In this document: positions 50,167-58,883 of the stretch, in pieces
How positions within the stretch are numbered: position 1 is the first letter of the stretch
Layout: every line of letters begins with the position of its first letter
DNA from: Bradyrhizobium sp. 132
Lineage (GTDB): Bacteria; Pseudomonadota; Alphaproteobacteria; Rhizobiales; Xanthobacteraceae
Assembly: GCF_023074185.1 (NCBI RefSeq)
Contig: NZ_JADPKY010000132.1
Coordinates: 1-64,000, forward strand
Length of the DNA: 64,000 nucleotides
Direction of reading: 5' to 3'
Notes under the pieces: model-generated
What the model was told of the DNA's origin: nothing
What the model saw: only the letters and a program-made list of their open reading frames with translations
Databases searched by the model: none
Translations under genes and position numbers: made by a program

Positions 50167-51033
50167 ATGGCGTATCCTTTGTCCCGCATCATCGACCAGC
50201 TCAAGCGCGAGCCGTCGCGCACCGGCTCCATCGTGATCACCGTGTTCGGTGACGCCATCGTGCCGCGTGGCGGCTCGGTATGGCTCGGCACGCTGCTGGA
50301 ATTCCTCGAAAGTCTGGATATCGACAGCGGCGTGGTGCGAACCGCGATGTCGCGGCTTGCCGCCGACGGCTGGCTGACGCGCGAAAAGGTCGGCCGCAAC
50401 AGTTTTTATCGCTTGGCCGACAAAGGCCGCCAGATCTTCGAAGCCGCCACGCGCCACATCTACGATCCGCCGCCATCTGACTGGACCGGACGTTTCGAAC
50501 TGCTGCTGATCGGCAATGGCTGGGATCGCGACGCCTCGCGCGAGGCGCTCCGCAATGCCGGCTTCGGTAGTCCGCTGCCGGGCGTGTGGGTCGCGCCGTC
50601 GGGCGTGCCGGTGCCGGACGAAGCCGCCGGCGCGATCCGCCTTGAAGTCTCCGCCGAGGATGACAGTGGTCGGCGCCTGCTCAGTGCGAGCTGGCCGCTG
50701 GACCGCACCGCGGACGCCTATCTCAAGTTCATGAAGACGTTCGAGCCGCTGCGCGCCGCGATTGCGCGCGGCACGGAGCTGTCCGCGGCCGACGCGTTTA
50801 CCGCGCGCATCCTCCTGATCCACTATTACCGCCGCGTCGTGCTGCGCGATCCGCTGCTGCCCGAAAGTCTGCTTCCGGCAGACTGGCCGGGCAAGGCTGC
50901 CCGCGCGCTGTGCGGCGAGATCTATCGCGCGCTGCTTGCTGCATCAGAACAATGGCTTGATGGTCATGGAACCAATGAAAAGGGGCCATTGCCGCCGGCG
51001 CGAAAACTCCTGGAAAGGAGGTTCGAGGCTTGA
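50167..51033 (+). CDS. paaX: PaaX family transcriptional repressor of phenylacetate catabolism
   Basis: A 288-residue PaaX-type regulator. An N-terminal winged helix (about 1-90) contains GSIVITVFGDAIVPRGG, SGVVRTAMSRLAADGWLTREKVGRNSFYRL. The central domain has LLLIGNGWDRDASREAL and GVWVAP. The C-terminal helical part is LIHYYRRVVLRDPLLPESLLPADWPG. In known systems PaaX binds phenylacetyl-CoA and releases the paa promoters. It directly precedes paaA on the same strand. ATG 50167 is the first start after the repeat. Confidence 0.92.
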   Translation: MAYPLSRIIDQLKREPSRTGSIVITVFGDAIVPRGGSVWLGTLLEFLESLDIDSGVVRTAMSRLAADGWLTREKVGRNSFYRLADKGRQIFEAATRHIYDPPPSDWTGRFELLLIGNGWDRDASREALRNAGFGSPLPGVWVAPSGVPVPDEAAGAIRLEVSAEDDSGRRLLSASWPLDRTADAYLKFMKTFEPLRAAIARGTELSAADAFTARILLIHYYRRVVLRDPLLPESLLPADWPGKAARALCGEIYRALLAASEQWLDGHGTNEKGPLPPARKLLERRFEA

Positions 51034-51054
51034 TCTTTATGTTACAGAAATACC

Positions 51055-51082
51055 TTGCATGAGATAATTCTTGTTATATATT
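51055..51082 (+). promoter_or_regulatory. Predicted paaA promoter in an AT-rich gap
   Basis: Between paaX and paaA a short, unusually AT-rich stretch holds TTGCAT (51055-51060) and TATATT (51077-51082), 16 bases apart. A purine-rich GGGAGG follows before the paaA start at 51111. A PaaX operator would be expected here, but I cannot define one. Confidence 0.45.
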
Positions 51083-51110
51083 GCCTCCCAAATAAAACGG
51101 GAGGATGCGC

Positions 51111-52103
51111 ATGTATACCCAGGCGCTGAGCACGACCGAGACCGATGATCGCGGTCTTGAGGACGCGGCCAAGGCTGCGCAGTTCCAGGCGCGCATCGAT
51201 GCCGAGGAGCGCATCGAGCCGAACGACTGGATGCCGGCGGCCTATCGCAAGACGCTCACCCGCCAGATCTCCCAGCACGCCCATTCCGAAATCGTCGGCA
51301 TGCTGCCCGAGGGCAACTGGATCACGCGCGCGCCGTCCTTGCGCCGCAAGGCTGCGCTGCTTGCCAAGGTGCAGGACGAGTGCGGCCACGGGCTCTATCT
51401 CTATGCCGCCGCCGAGACGCTCGGCACCTCGCGTGAAGAGCTGGTCGACGCCATGCTCGCGGGCAAGGCAAAATATTCCTCGATCTTCAACTATCCGACG
51501 CTGACCTGGGCCGACATCGGCATCATCGGCTGGCTGGTCGACGGTGCCGCGATCATGAATCAGATCCCGCTGTGTCGTTGCTCCTACGGCCCCTACGCGC
51601 GCGCGATGATCCGCGTCTGCAAGGAGGAGTCGTTCCACCAGCGCCAGGGTTATGAGATCGTGCTGACGCTGTGCCGCGGCTCGGACGAGCAGCAGGCAAT
51701 GGCGCAGGAAGCGCTGAACCGCTGGTGGTGGCCGGTGCTGATGATGTTCGGCCCGCCCGATGCCACGAGCCAGCACAGCGACACCTCGACGAAATGGAAG
51801 ATCAAGCGCTTCTCCAATGACGAGCTGCGCCAGAAATTCGTCGATGCCACCGTGCCGCAGGCGCAATATCTCGGCCTCACCATTCCCGACCCCGGCATGA
51901 TTCAGGATGCGGACGGGCACTGGCCCTACAGCGAGATCGACTGGACCGAGTTCAAGCAGGTGCTCGCCGGCAACGGCCCCTGCAACCGCGATCGGCTCGC
52001 CGCACGCGGCAAGGCGCACGACGAGGGCGCCTGGGTGCGCGAGGCGGCAGCCGCCTACGCCGCAAAGCGCGCGCGCCGTCAGACTGCACAAGCCGCGGAA
52101 TAG
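51111..52103 (+). CDS. paaA: 1,2-phenylacetyl-CoA epoxidase, catalytic subunit PaaA
   Basis: A 330-residue diiron subunit of the ring epoxidase that converts phenylacetyl-CoA to the 1,2-epoxide. Diiron ligands are expected in two EX28-HX-type sets; visible candidates are the E and H in HAHSEIVG and VQDECGHGLYL, and in CKEEESFHQRQG-like text (CKEESFHQRQGYE). ATG 51111 has GGGAGG six bases upstream, preferred over ATG 51105 which abuts that site. It is the first gene of the paaABCDE run. Confidence 0.95.
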   Translation: MYTQALSTTETDDRGLEDAAKAAQFQARIDAEERIEPNDWMPAAYRKTLTRQISQHAHSEIVGMLPEGNWITRAPSLRRKAALLAKVQDECGHGLYLYAAAETLGTSREELVDAMLAGKAKYSSIFNYPTLTWADIGIIGWLVDGAAIMNQIPLCRCSYGPYARAMIRVCKEESFHQRQGYEIVLTLCRGSDEQQAMAQEALNRWWWPVLMMFGPPDATSQHSDTSTKWKIKRFSNDELRQKFVDATVPQAQYLGLTIPDPGMIQDADGHWPYSEIDWTEFKQVLAGNGPCNRDRLAARGKAHDEGAWVREAAAAYAAKRARRQTAQAAE

Positions 52104-52113
52104 GGAGATCGCG

Positions 52114-52401
52114 ATGGCCACGCCGAACACGCCGCTCTGGGAAGTCTTCATTCGCAGCCGCAACGGGCTCGCACACAAACATGTCGGCTCGCTGCACGCG
52201 AGCGACACGACCATGGCCTTGCAGGCCGCGCGCGATATCTACACCCGTCGCGGCGAGGGTCTTTCGATCTGGGTCGTGCCGTCGACCGCGATCACCGCGA
52301 GCGATCCCGCCGAGAAGGGCATGATGTTCGAGCCTGCGGAATCGAAGATCTACCGTCACCCGACGTTCTACGAGGTGCCCGACGAAGTGGGACACATGTA
52401 G
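52114..52401 (+). CDS. paaB: 1,2-phenylacetyl-CoA epoxidase subunit PaaB
   Basis: A 95-residue PaaB. Recognisable text is LWEVFIRSRNGLAHKHVGSLHA, ARDIYTRRGEGLSIWVVPS and the ending FYEVPDEVGHM. It is a small structural/bridging subunit of the epoxidase complex with no enzyme activity. It starts ten bases after paaA with GGGAGA upstream and is separated from paaC by a 131-base gap that contains a palindromic repeat. Confidence 0.95.
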   Translation: MATPNTPLWEVFIRSRNGLAHKHVGSLHASDTTMALQAARDIYTRRGEGLSIWVVPSTAITASDPAEKGMMFEPAESKIYRHPTFYEVPDEVGHM

Positions 52402-52408
52402 CTCTCTC

Positions 52409-52512
52409 TCCTCATGGTGAGGAGCCGCGAAGCGGCGTCTCGAACCATGAAGGCCCGTGACCCGCGGCCCATCCTTCGAGACGGCGCTTTCGCGCCTCCT
52501 CAGGATGAGGTT
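52409..52512. repeat. Dispersed palindromic repeat, family D, copy 2, inside the paa operon
   Basis: The same element as at 49987-50099 in opposite orientation: TCATGGTGAGGAGCCGCGAAG, GCGTCTCGAACCATGAAGG, then CCTTCGAGACGGCG and CGCCTCCTCAGGATGAGG. It fills most of the gap between paaB and paaC, the only long spacer in the otherwise tightly packed paa run. Confidence 0.75.
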
Positions 52513-52532
52513 CTAACAAGTGGATAGGACAG

Positions 52533-53309
52533 ATGCCCGTCGCCAACATCCAGGTCTCGGAAACACCGCTGGTGCTCTATGCCTTGCGCCGCGCCGACGA
52601 TGCGCTGATCCTCGGGCATCGCCTCTCGGAATGGTGCGGACATGCGCCGATGCTGGAAGAGGACATGGCGCTCTCCAATATCGCGCTCGATCTCCTCGGC
52701 CAGGCGCGCGAGCTCTATACCTACGCCGCCAAGGCCGAAGGCAAGGACAACGACGAGGACAAACTCGCCTACCTGCGCGATGTCAGGCAATACCGCAATC
52801 TGCTGCTGGTCGAGCAGCCCAATGGCGGTTTTGCCCAGACCCTGGTGCGGCAGTTCTTCTATTCCGCCTTCGCCGATCTCTACTGGCGGGCGATGATGGC
52901 CTCGCGCGACACGACGCTTGCAGCGATTGCCGCCAAGTCCGAAAAGGAGAGCGCCTATCACCTTCGCCATGCCTCGGAGTGGATCATCCGGCTCGGCGAC
53001 GGCACGGATGAAAGCCGCGCCCGCGCGCAGGCCGCGATCGATCATCTCTGGGCGTTTACCGGTGAGATGTTCGCCGTCGATGAAGGCGAATGCGCCCTGA
53101 TCCACGCCGATATCGCCATCGATCCGGGAAGCTTGCGCGGTCGCTGGCTGACGACGCTGTCGGGTGTCGTCAGTGAAGCCACGCTTGAGCTGCCGCAGAC
53201 CGACTGGATGCAGCAGGGCGGCCGTACCGGCCGGCACAGCGAGCATCTTGGCCATCTTCTGTCCGAGCTGCAGTCGATGCAGCGCACTTTCCCGGGGCAG
53301 ACATGGTGA
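52533..53309 (+). CDS. paaC: 1,2-phenylacetyl-CoA epoxidase subunit PaaC
   Basis: A 258-residue PaaC, the non-catalytic ferritin-like partner of PaaA. It begins VSETPLVLYALRRADDALILGHRLSEWCGHAP and has EEDMALSNIALDLLGQAREL and EKESAYHLRHASEWIIRLGDG. The ligand set of PaaA is not kept. It follows the family D repeat and overlaps paaD by seven bases. Confidence 0.95.
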   Translation: MPVANIQVSETPLVLYALRRADDALILGHRLSEWCGHAPMLEEDMALSNIALDLLGQARELYTYAAKAEGKDNDEDKLAYLRDVRQYRNLLLVEQPNGGFAQTLVRQFFYSAFADLYWRAMMASRDTTLAAIAAKSEKESAYHLRHASEWIIRLGDGTDESRARAQAAIDHLWAFTGEMFAVDEGECALIHADIAIDPGSLRGRWLTTLSGVVSEATLELPQTDWMQQGGRTGRHSEHLGHLLSELQSMQRTFPGQTW

Positions 53310-53806
53310 CGGTGCTGGAGCGCGACAGCGAACTGCGCAAACGCGCCTGGGACGCCGCGGCCAGCGTGGTCGATCCCGAAATTCCGGTGCTGACCATCGC
53401 TGATCTCGGTGTGCTCCGCGATGTCGTTCTAGATGGCGACGATGTCGAGGTCGCGATCACGCCGACCTATTCGGGTTGCCCGGCGATGAACATGATCGCA
53501 CTGGAAATCGAGGTCGCGCTGGAGCGGGCTGGTTTCCGCGGTCCAAAGGTCCGCACTGTGCTGTCGCCGGCCTGGACCACCGACTGGATGAGCGAGGAGG
53601 GCCGCCGGAAGCTTCACGCCTACGGCATCGCGCCGCCGCAAGCCTCGAATTCGCGCCGGGCGCTGTTCGGCGAGCAGGCCGTTGCGTGCCCGCAATGCGG
53701 CTCAGCGAATACCGAGCTGCTGTCCGAATTCGGCTCGACCTCCTGCAAGGCGCTGTGGCGCTGCAAGGCCTGCCGCGAACCCTTTGACTATTTCAAGTGT
53801 CATTGA
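53303..53806 (+). CDS. paaD: Phenylacetate degradation protein PaaD
   Basis: A 167-residue PaaD. The N-terminal MIP18/DUF59 domain (VVDPEIPVLTIADLGVLRDV, PTYSGCPAMNMI) probably serves iron-sulfur cluster delivery to PaaE. The C-terminal part is a zinc-ribbon-like segment (CPQCGSANTELLS...CKACREPF). In other bacteria paaD is needed for epoxidase activity. It overlaps paaC by seven bases. Confidence 0.94.
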   Translation: MVTVLERDSELRKRAWDAAASVVDPEIPVLTIADLGVLRDVVLDGDDVEVAITPTYSGCPAMNMIALEIEVALERAGFRGPKVRTVLSPAWTTDWMSEEGRRKLHAYGIAPPQASNSRRALFGEQAVACPQCGSANTELLSEFGSTSCKALWRCKACREPFDYFKCH

Positions 53807-53808
53807 CC

Positions 53809-54891
53809 ATGTCAGCAGCCGCACCGCGCTTCCATCGCCTGGCCGTCAACGACCTTCGCCGCGAGGCGTCCGACGCAGTATCGCTGACATTTGCCATCCC
53901 CGGTGAACTCGCCGGCGACTACGCTTTCACGCCCGGCCAGTACCTCACGCTCCGCACCATACTGGATGGCGAGGAGGTGCGCCGCTCCTATTCGATCTGC
54001 TCGGGTCCTGACGATGGGGAGATCCGCATCGCCGTGAAGAAGGTCGACGGCGGCGCATTCTCGAGCTGGGCGGCGGACGATTTGAAGTGCGGCGACGAGT
54101 TGGACGTGATGACGCCCACAGGACGCTTCGGCGTGGTCCCGCCGGCCGGCGCCGGCCGCATCCATGTTGGCTTTGCCGCCGGCTCCGGCATCACGCCGAT
54201 CCTGTCGATCGTCAAGGGCACGCTTGCGCGTGAGCCGGACAGCCATTTCTTCCTGTTCTACGGCAATCGCGCGACCGACAACATCATGTTCCTCGAGGCG
54301 CTTGAAGAGCTCAAGGATCGCTTCATCGACCGCCTCTCGATCTTCCACGTTATCTCCGGCGAGGAACAGGACATTCCGGTCCTGCATGGCCGGCTCGACG
54401 GTAATAAGGTGAGACTGCTGCTGCGCTCGCTGGTTCCTGCCGCGAGCATCGATCACATCTTCATCTGCGGACCCCTTGGCATGAGCGAGGAGATCGAGGC
54501 GACCTGCCGCGGCCTTGGCATCGCGGAAGAGTGTATCCACGTCGAGCGCTTCGTCTCCGAGTTCGGCGGCAAGCCGCGGCCGAAGAAGATCGTTGCGCCC
54601 GACGCGCCGCCGAAAGCGGTGGCGTCACTGATCATCGACGGCAAGCGTCGCGACGTGCCGGTTGCCGAGGACGAGGCGATCCTGGATGCCGCACTGCGCG
54701 CCGGCATCGATCTGCCCTTCGCCTGCAAGGGCGGCATGTGCTCGACCTGCCGTGCAAAGCTGGTCGAGGGCGAGGCGCCGATGGACATCAACTATTCGCT
54801 GGAACCCTGGGAGCTGAAGGCCGGCTTTGTCCTGACCTGCCAGGCGAAGCCATCGTCGGAGCGGGTCGTGGTCGACTACGACCATGTTTGA
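53809..54891 (+). CDS. paaE: 1,2-phenylacetyl-CoA epoxidase reductase subunit PaaE
   Basis: A 360-residue NAD(P)H reductase. FAD region RRSYSICSGPDDG, nucleotide site GFAAGSGITPILSI, and a C-terminal plant-type [2Fe-2S] ferredoxin domain with CKGGMCSTC and a later cysteine in LTCQAKP. It passes electrons from NADPH to PaaA. ATG 53809 follows paaD by two bases. Confidence 0.95.
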   Translation: MSAAAPRFHRLAVNDLRREASDAVSLTFAIPGELAGDYAFTPGQYLTLRTILDGEEVRRSYSICSGPDDGEIRIAVKKVDGGAFSSWAADDLKCGDELDVMTPTGRFGVVPPAGAGRIHVGFAAGSGITPILSIVKGTLAREPDSHFFLFYGNRATDNIMFLEALEELKDRFIDRLSIFHVISGEEQDIPVLHGRLDGNKVRLLLRSLVPAASIDHIFICGPLGMSEEIEATCRGLGIAEECIHVERFVSEFGGKPRPKKIVAPDAPPKAVASLIIDGKRRDVPVAEDEAILDAALRAGIDLPFACKGGMCSTCRAKLVEGEAPMDINYSLEPWELKAGFVLTCQAKPSSERVVVDYDHV

Positions 54892-54940
54892 CAGTTATGG
54901 CCAAGCAGCAGAGCATTGCGGGTAAGCAATTGGCCGGGAG

Positions 54941-55396
54941 ATGCGCGTGAACATCAAAGCCGCCCTGTCGCCTGAGGATGTTGCCCGCGCCTGCGCCGAT
55001 GCGATGTGGGCGGAGGATGATGCCTCAAAGGGCCTCGGCATGGAAATCGTCGAGATCGGCCAGGGTTTTGCGACCCTGGCGATGAATGTGCGGCCGGACA
55101 TGGTCAACGGTCAGCGCATCGCCCATGGCGGCTTCATCTTCACGCTCGCCGATTCCGCGTTCGCCTTTGCCTGCAATTCGCACAATGAACGCGTGGTGGC
55201 CGCGCAGGGCCAGATCACCTTCATCAAGCCCGGCAAGCTCGGCGACCGCCTCGTCGCAAAAGCGTGCGAAGTCAGCCGCGGCGGCCGCTCCGGCATTTAC
55301 GACGTGCGCATCACCGCCGGCGATACCGTCATCGCGGAATTCCGCGGGCATTCGCGGGTCATTCCCGGTACGTGGCTGCCGGCGCAAGATCAATAA
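54941..55396 (+). CDS. paaI: Hydroxyphenylacetyl-CoA thioesterase PaaI
   Basis: A 151-residue hotdog-fold thioesterase. GQRIAHGGFIFTLADSAFAFACNSH is the PaaI signature, with the catalytic aspartate in LADSAF. It removes dead-end CoA intermediates of phenylacetate breakdown. ATG 54941 touches GGGAG; GTG 54947 has better spacing and is possible. It lies 49 bases after paaE. Confidence 0.92.
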   Translation: MRVNIKAALSPEDVARACADAMWAEDDASKGLGMEIVEIGQGFATLAMNVRPDMVNGQRIAHGGFIFTLADSAFAFACNSHNERVVAAQGQITFIKPGKLGDRLVAKACEVSRGGRSGIYDVRITAGDTVIAEFRGHSRVIPGTWLPAQDQ

Positions 55397-55432
55397 CGAA
55401 AAAGAACAAACCAATGATATGGGGAAACGAGG

Positions 55433-56764
55433 ATGGCTCTGACGAGGCTCAAGGAAGGTGGCAACACCTATCGCCCCGAAATGGACGCGCATGAGCGCGC
55501 GTCGCGTGACGAGATCATGGCGCTCCAGACGCAGCGGCTGGCCTGGTCGCTGAAGCACGCCTACGACAACGTCGCGCATTATCGCAAGGCCTTCGACACG
55601 GCCGGCGTGCACCCGTCGGAGTTTCGCGAGCTCTCGGATCTCGCGAAATTTCCGTTCACGGTGAAGACGGACCTGCGCGACAACTATCCCTTCAACATGT
55701 TTGCCGTGCCCCGTGAAAAACTGGTGCGCGTGCATGCCTCCTCCGGCACGACAGGAAAGCCGATCGTCGTCGGCTATACGCAGGCCGACATCGACACCTG
55801 GTCGGAGGTGATGGCGCGCTCGATCCGCGCCGCCGGCGGCCGCACCGGCATGATCATCCACAATGCTTATGGCTACGGTCTCTTCACCGGCGGGCTAGGC
55901 GTGCACTATGGCGCGGAGAAGCTCGGCTGCACCGTGGTGCCGATCTCCGGTGGCATGACCGAGCGGCAGGTGCAGCTGATTAATGACTTCCGGCCCGACA
56001 TCATCACGGTGACGCCGAGCTACATGCTGGCGATCCTCGACGAGTTCAAACGTCAGAAGCTCGATCCGCGTCAATGCTCGCTCAAGGTCGGCATCTTTGG
56101 CGCCGAGCCCTGGACCAACGCGATGCGCGGCGAGATCGAGGATGCCTTCGACATGGACGCGACCGACATCTACGGTCTCTCCGAGGTGATCGGCCCCGGC
56201 GTTGCGCAGGAATGCATCGAGACCAAGGACGGCCTGCACATATGGGAGGATCATTTCTATCCTGAAGTGATCGATCCGGAAACGGGTGCGGTGCTGCCCG
56301 ACGGGGAGAAGGGCGAACTGGTCTTCACCTCGCTCACCAAGGAAGCATTTCCGGTGATCCGCTATCGAACCCGCGACCTGACGAGGCTGCTGCCGGGCAC
56401 GGCTCGGCCGGGCATGCGGCGGATGGAGAAGGTCACGGGCCGTTCCGACGACATGATCATCCTGCGGGGCGTCAATCTGTTCCCGACCCAGATCGAGGAG
56501 GTTCTGCTCGCCACCGACTGGTGCGGCGGGCATTTCATTCTGGAGCTGACTCGCGAAGGCCGCATGGACGAGTTGACCATCATTGCCGAGGCGCGGCCGG
56601 AGAGTTGGGACGGCCGGGGTCTTCTCGACCATGCGAGCCGGATCTCGACCCAAATCAAAAACACGATCGGCATCAGCTCCAGGGTGAGCGTGGTTGCGCC
56701 GGCCACGCTGGAGCGCTCGCTCGGCAAGGCCAAGCGCCTCTACGACAAGAGGCCGAAGGATTGA
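55433..56764 (+). CDS. paaK: Phenylacetate-CoA ligase PaaK
   Basis: A 443-residue adenylate-forming enzyme that activates phenylacetate as the CoA thioester, using ATP. The P-loop-like motif is HASSGTTGKPIVVGYT, the aromatic site is likely near NAYGYGLFTGGLGVHYG, and LSEVIGPGVAQEC, VIRYRTRDLTRL and GRSDDMIILRGVNLFP are the later core motifs. The C-terminal lysine is in SLGKAKRLYD. Normal length. Last recognisable paa gene of the cluster here. Confidence 0.95.
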   Translation: MALTRLKEGGNTYRPEMDAHERASRDEIMALQTQRLAWSLKHAYDNVAHYRKAFDTAGVHPSEFRELSDLAKFPFTVKTDLRDNYPFNMFAVPREKLVRVHASSGTTGKPIVVGYTQADIDTWSEVMARSIRAAGGRTGMIIHNAYGYGLFTGGLGVHYGAEKLGCTVVPISGGMTERQVQLINDFRPDIITVTPSYMLAILDEFKRQKLDPRQCSLKVGIFGAEPWTNAMRGEIEDAFDMDATDIYGLSEVIGPGVAQECIETKDGLHIWEDHFYPEVIDPETGAVLPDGEKGELVFTSLTKEAFPVIRYRTRDLTRLLPGTARPGMRRMEKVTGRSDDMIILRGVNLFPTQIEEVLLATDWCGGHFILELTREGRMDELTIIAEARPESWDGRGLLDHASRISTQIKNTIGISSRVSVVAPATLERSLGKAKRLYDKRPKD

Positions 56765-56817
56765 CTTGACCGCCCCCAAAGGCGACAAGGCCCGCGAGAA
56801 GTCCCGTGGGTCTTTCG

Positions 56818-57822
56818 ATGTCCATAGCCGATGCCAAAGCCGTCGAAGCGCGCTGCGTGCGCCTCAATGCCAAGGCCGAGAACGCCGCCACGCTTGCCCC
56901 TGGCGTCGAACGTCATACGCTCACGCGCGGTCCGAATGATCTCCTGATTGAGGTCAAGGCCGCCGCCGTCAATCCGTCCGACGTCAAGGCCGCGACCGGG
57001 CTGATGCCTTATGCTGTGTTCCCGCGCACGCCCGGCCGCGACTACGCTGGCGTGGTGATCGACGGGCCGTCCGGTACGATCGGCCGCGAGGTGTTCGGCT
57101 CCTCCGGCGATCTCGGCATCCGCCGCGACGGCACTCACGCCAGCCATCTCGTCGTTGAATCTGACGCGGTGGTAGCCAAGCCGAAGACTTTGTCCTGGGA
57201 GGAGACGGCCGGCATCGGCGTGCCCTTCGTCACGGCCATGGAGGGCTTCCGCCGCGCCGGCATTCCAAAGCCCGCCGAAACGGTGCTGGTGTTCGGCGTC
57301 AACGGCAAGGTCGGTCAAGCGGCGGTGCAAATCGCGACCTGTCAGGGCGCGCGCGTCATCGGCGTGGTGCGCAAGGCGGAAGCTTATGAGGGCCATGCCA
57401 ACGCGGCGATCGAGGTGATCGACGCTTCCGCCACCGATGTCGCCACGCGCGTGCGCGAGTTGACCGATGGTAAAGGCGCCGACATCGTCTTCAACACGGT
57501 CGGCGATCCCTATTTCCAGGCGGCGCACAAGTCGCTCGCACTTCGCGGCCGCCAGATCCTGATCGCAGCGATCGACCGCATCGTGCAGTTCAACATCCTC
57601 GAATTCTACCGCGGGCAGCACACCTATGTCGGCATCGACACGCTCGGCCTGCCGTCGGCCGCGACAGGCGCTGTGCTGCGTGACCTCGGCCCGGGCTTTG
57701 CGAGCGGGCACCTGAAGCCGTTCCCGATCAAGGCGAACGCCGTCTATCCGCTCGAACGCGCAAAGGAGGCCTATGTCGCCGTTGCCGGCTCGTCGCGTGA
57801 TCGCGTGATCCTGAAGCCTTGA
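56818..57822 (+). CDS. Zinc-independent quinone oxidoreductase-like alcohol dehydrogenase (MDR superfamily)
   Basis: A 334-residue medium-chain dehydrogenase/reductase. The N-terminal GroES-like part has AAAVNPSDVKAATGLMP and TPGRDYAGVV; the nucleotide site is VFGVNGKVGQAAVQIA. Zinc-binding cysteines are not apparent, so it is closer to quinone oxidoreductases or enoyl reductases. ATG 56818 is the better start, with GTG 56806 possible. It follows paaK by 53 bases and may be transcribed with it, but a direct role in phenylacetate breakdown is not established. Confidence 0.85.
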   Translation: MSIADAKAVEARCVRLNAKAENAATLAPGVERHTLTRGPNDLLIEVKAAAVNPSDVKAATGLMPYAVFPRTPGRDYAGVVIDGPSGTIGREVFGSSGDLGIRRDGTHASHLVVESDAVVAKPKTLSWEETAGIGVPFVTAMEGFRRAGIPKPAETVLVFGVNGKVGQAAVQIATCQGARVIGVVRKAEAYEGHANAAIEVIDASATDVATRVRELTDGKGADIVFNTVGDPYFQAAHKSLALRGRQILIAAIDRIVQFNILEFYRGQHTYVGIDTLGLPSAATGAVLRDLGPGFASGHLKPFPIKANAVYPLERAKEAYVAVAGSSRDRVILKP

Positions 57823-57824
57823 TC

Positions 57825-58883
57825 ATGGAGTCATCCACCCAACTTGTCATCTTCGCCGGCCTCGTCATTGGCCTCGTTTACGGCGCCGTTGGACTGCTCA
57901 GCGGCTTCTGCCTGATGAGCAGCATGCGCGGCTGGCTGGCGGAAGGGGACGGGCGGCTGGTGCGGACCTATGCGCTGGCGATCGCGGTTGCGACCGCCGC
58001 GAGCCAATTCTTCGCCGGCAACGGCATGGTCGATCTCAGCAAATCGATCTATCTGCAACAATCCTTTTCGGTGCCGGTGCTGTTACTCGGCGGTCTGCTG
58101 TTCGGCTACGGCATGGTGCTGTCGAACGGTTGCGGCTCGCGGGCGCTGGTGCTGCTCGGCCGCGGCAATCTCCGCTCCTTCGTCGTGGTGGTCGTGCTGG
58201 CCATTGCCGCGCAGATGACGCTCAAGGGTCTGATCGCGCCGGCGCGCATCGCGCTGGTGCAGGCCTCGCAAACCACGGTCCACTTGAATTCGCTGCCGTC
58301 ACTGTTGGCGACGTTCGGTCCGGCAGAAGCGGTTTCGCGCGCGATTGCTGCTGCTGTCATCGTCGTTGTGCTTATCCTGTTTGCTTTCGCACACCCACCT
58401 TTCCGGCGTTCGCACGGACAGATCGCAGCCGGTGCCATCGTCGGTCTCCTCGTCGCCGGCGGCTGGTTCGTCACCGGCTATCTCGGCGCGGATGACTTCA
58501 ACCCGGTGCCGGTGACCTCGCTCACCTTCATCGCGCCGATCGCGGATGCGCTGCAATACGCCATGCTCTCGACCGGCCTGACGCTCAATTTCGGCATTGC
58601 GACAATTGCCGGCGTCCTCGCTGGCAGTCTCGTCACCGCGCTTGTCACAGGCCGATTCCATCTCGAAGGCTATTCCTCGCCACGCCACATGCTGCGATCG
58701 GCGGGCGGCGCCGCCCTAATGGGCATCGGCGGCGTGATGGCCTTCGGCTGCTCGATCGGGCAAGGGCTCACTGGCGTGTCGACGCTCGCGCTGGGCTCGT
58801 TCGTCGCCGTCGCCGGCATCCTGCTCGGCACCACGGCGGGCCTGCGCGGCGTCCTGCGCGTTCAGCCTCTCGCGGTGGCCTGA
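57825..58883 (+). CDS. YeeE/YedE family membrane protein (thiosulfate/sulfur transporter-like)
   Basis: A 352-residue membrane protein with about nine hydrophobic helices and two YeeE/YedE-type repeats. The conserved cysteine motifs are visible as LSNGCGSRALVLLGRGN and GCSIGQGLTGVSTLALGS. Members move thiosulfate or other reduced sulfur across the inner membrane. It starts two bases after the dehydrogenase gene. Its 3' end overlaps the converging EamA gene by 22 bases. A link to phenylacetate use is not obvious. Confidence 0.87.
   Translation: MESSTQLVIFAGLVIGLVYGAVGLLSGFCLMSSMRGWLAEGDGRLVRTYALAIAVATAASQFFAGNGMVDLSKSIYLQQSFSVPVLLLGGLLFGYGMVLSNGCGSRALVLLGRGNLRSFVVVVVLAIAAQMTLKGLIAPARIALVQASQTTVHLNSLPSLLATFGPAEAVSRAIAAAVIVVVLILFAFAHPPFRRSHGQIAAGAIVGLLVAGGWFVTGYLGADDFNPVPVTSLTFIAPIADALQYAMLSTGLTLNFGIATIAGVLAGSLVTALVTGRFHLEGYSSPRHMLRSAGGAALMGIGGVMAFGCSIGQGLTGVSTLALGSFVAVAGILLGTTAGLRGVLRVQPLAVA

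Noticed and set aside
51105..51127. Near-identical double starts at paaA (GGGAGGATGCGCATG) and paaI (GGGAGATGCGCGTG)
   Set aside because: The similarity is short and can arise from chance in GC-rich leader sequence; noted only as an uncertainty in the start codon.
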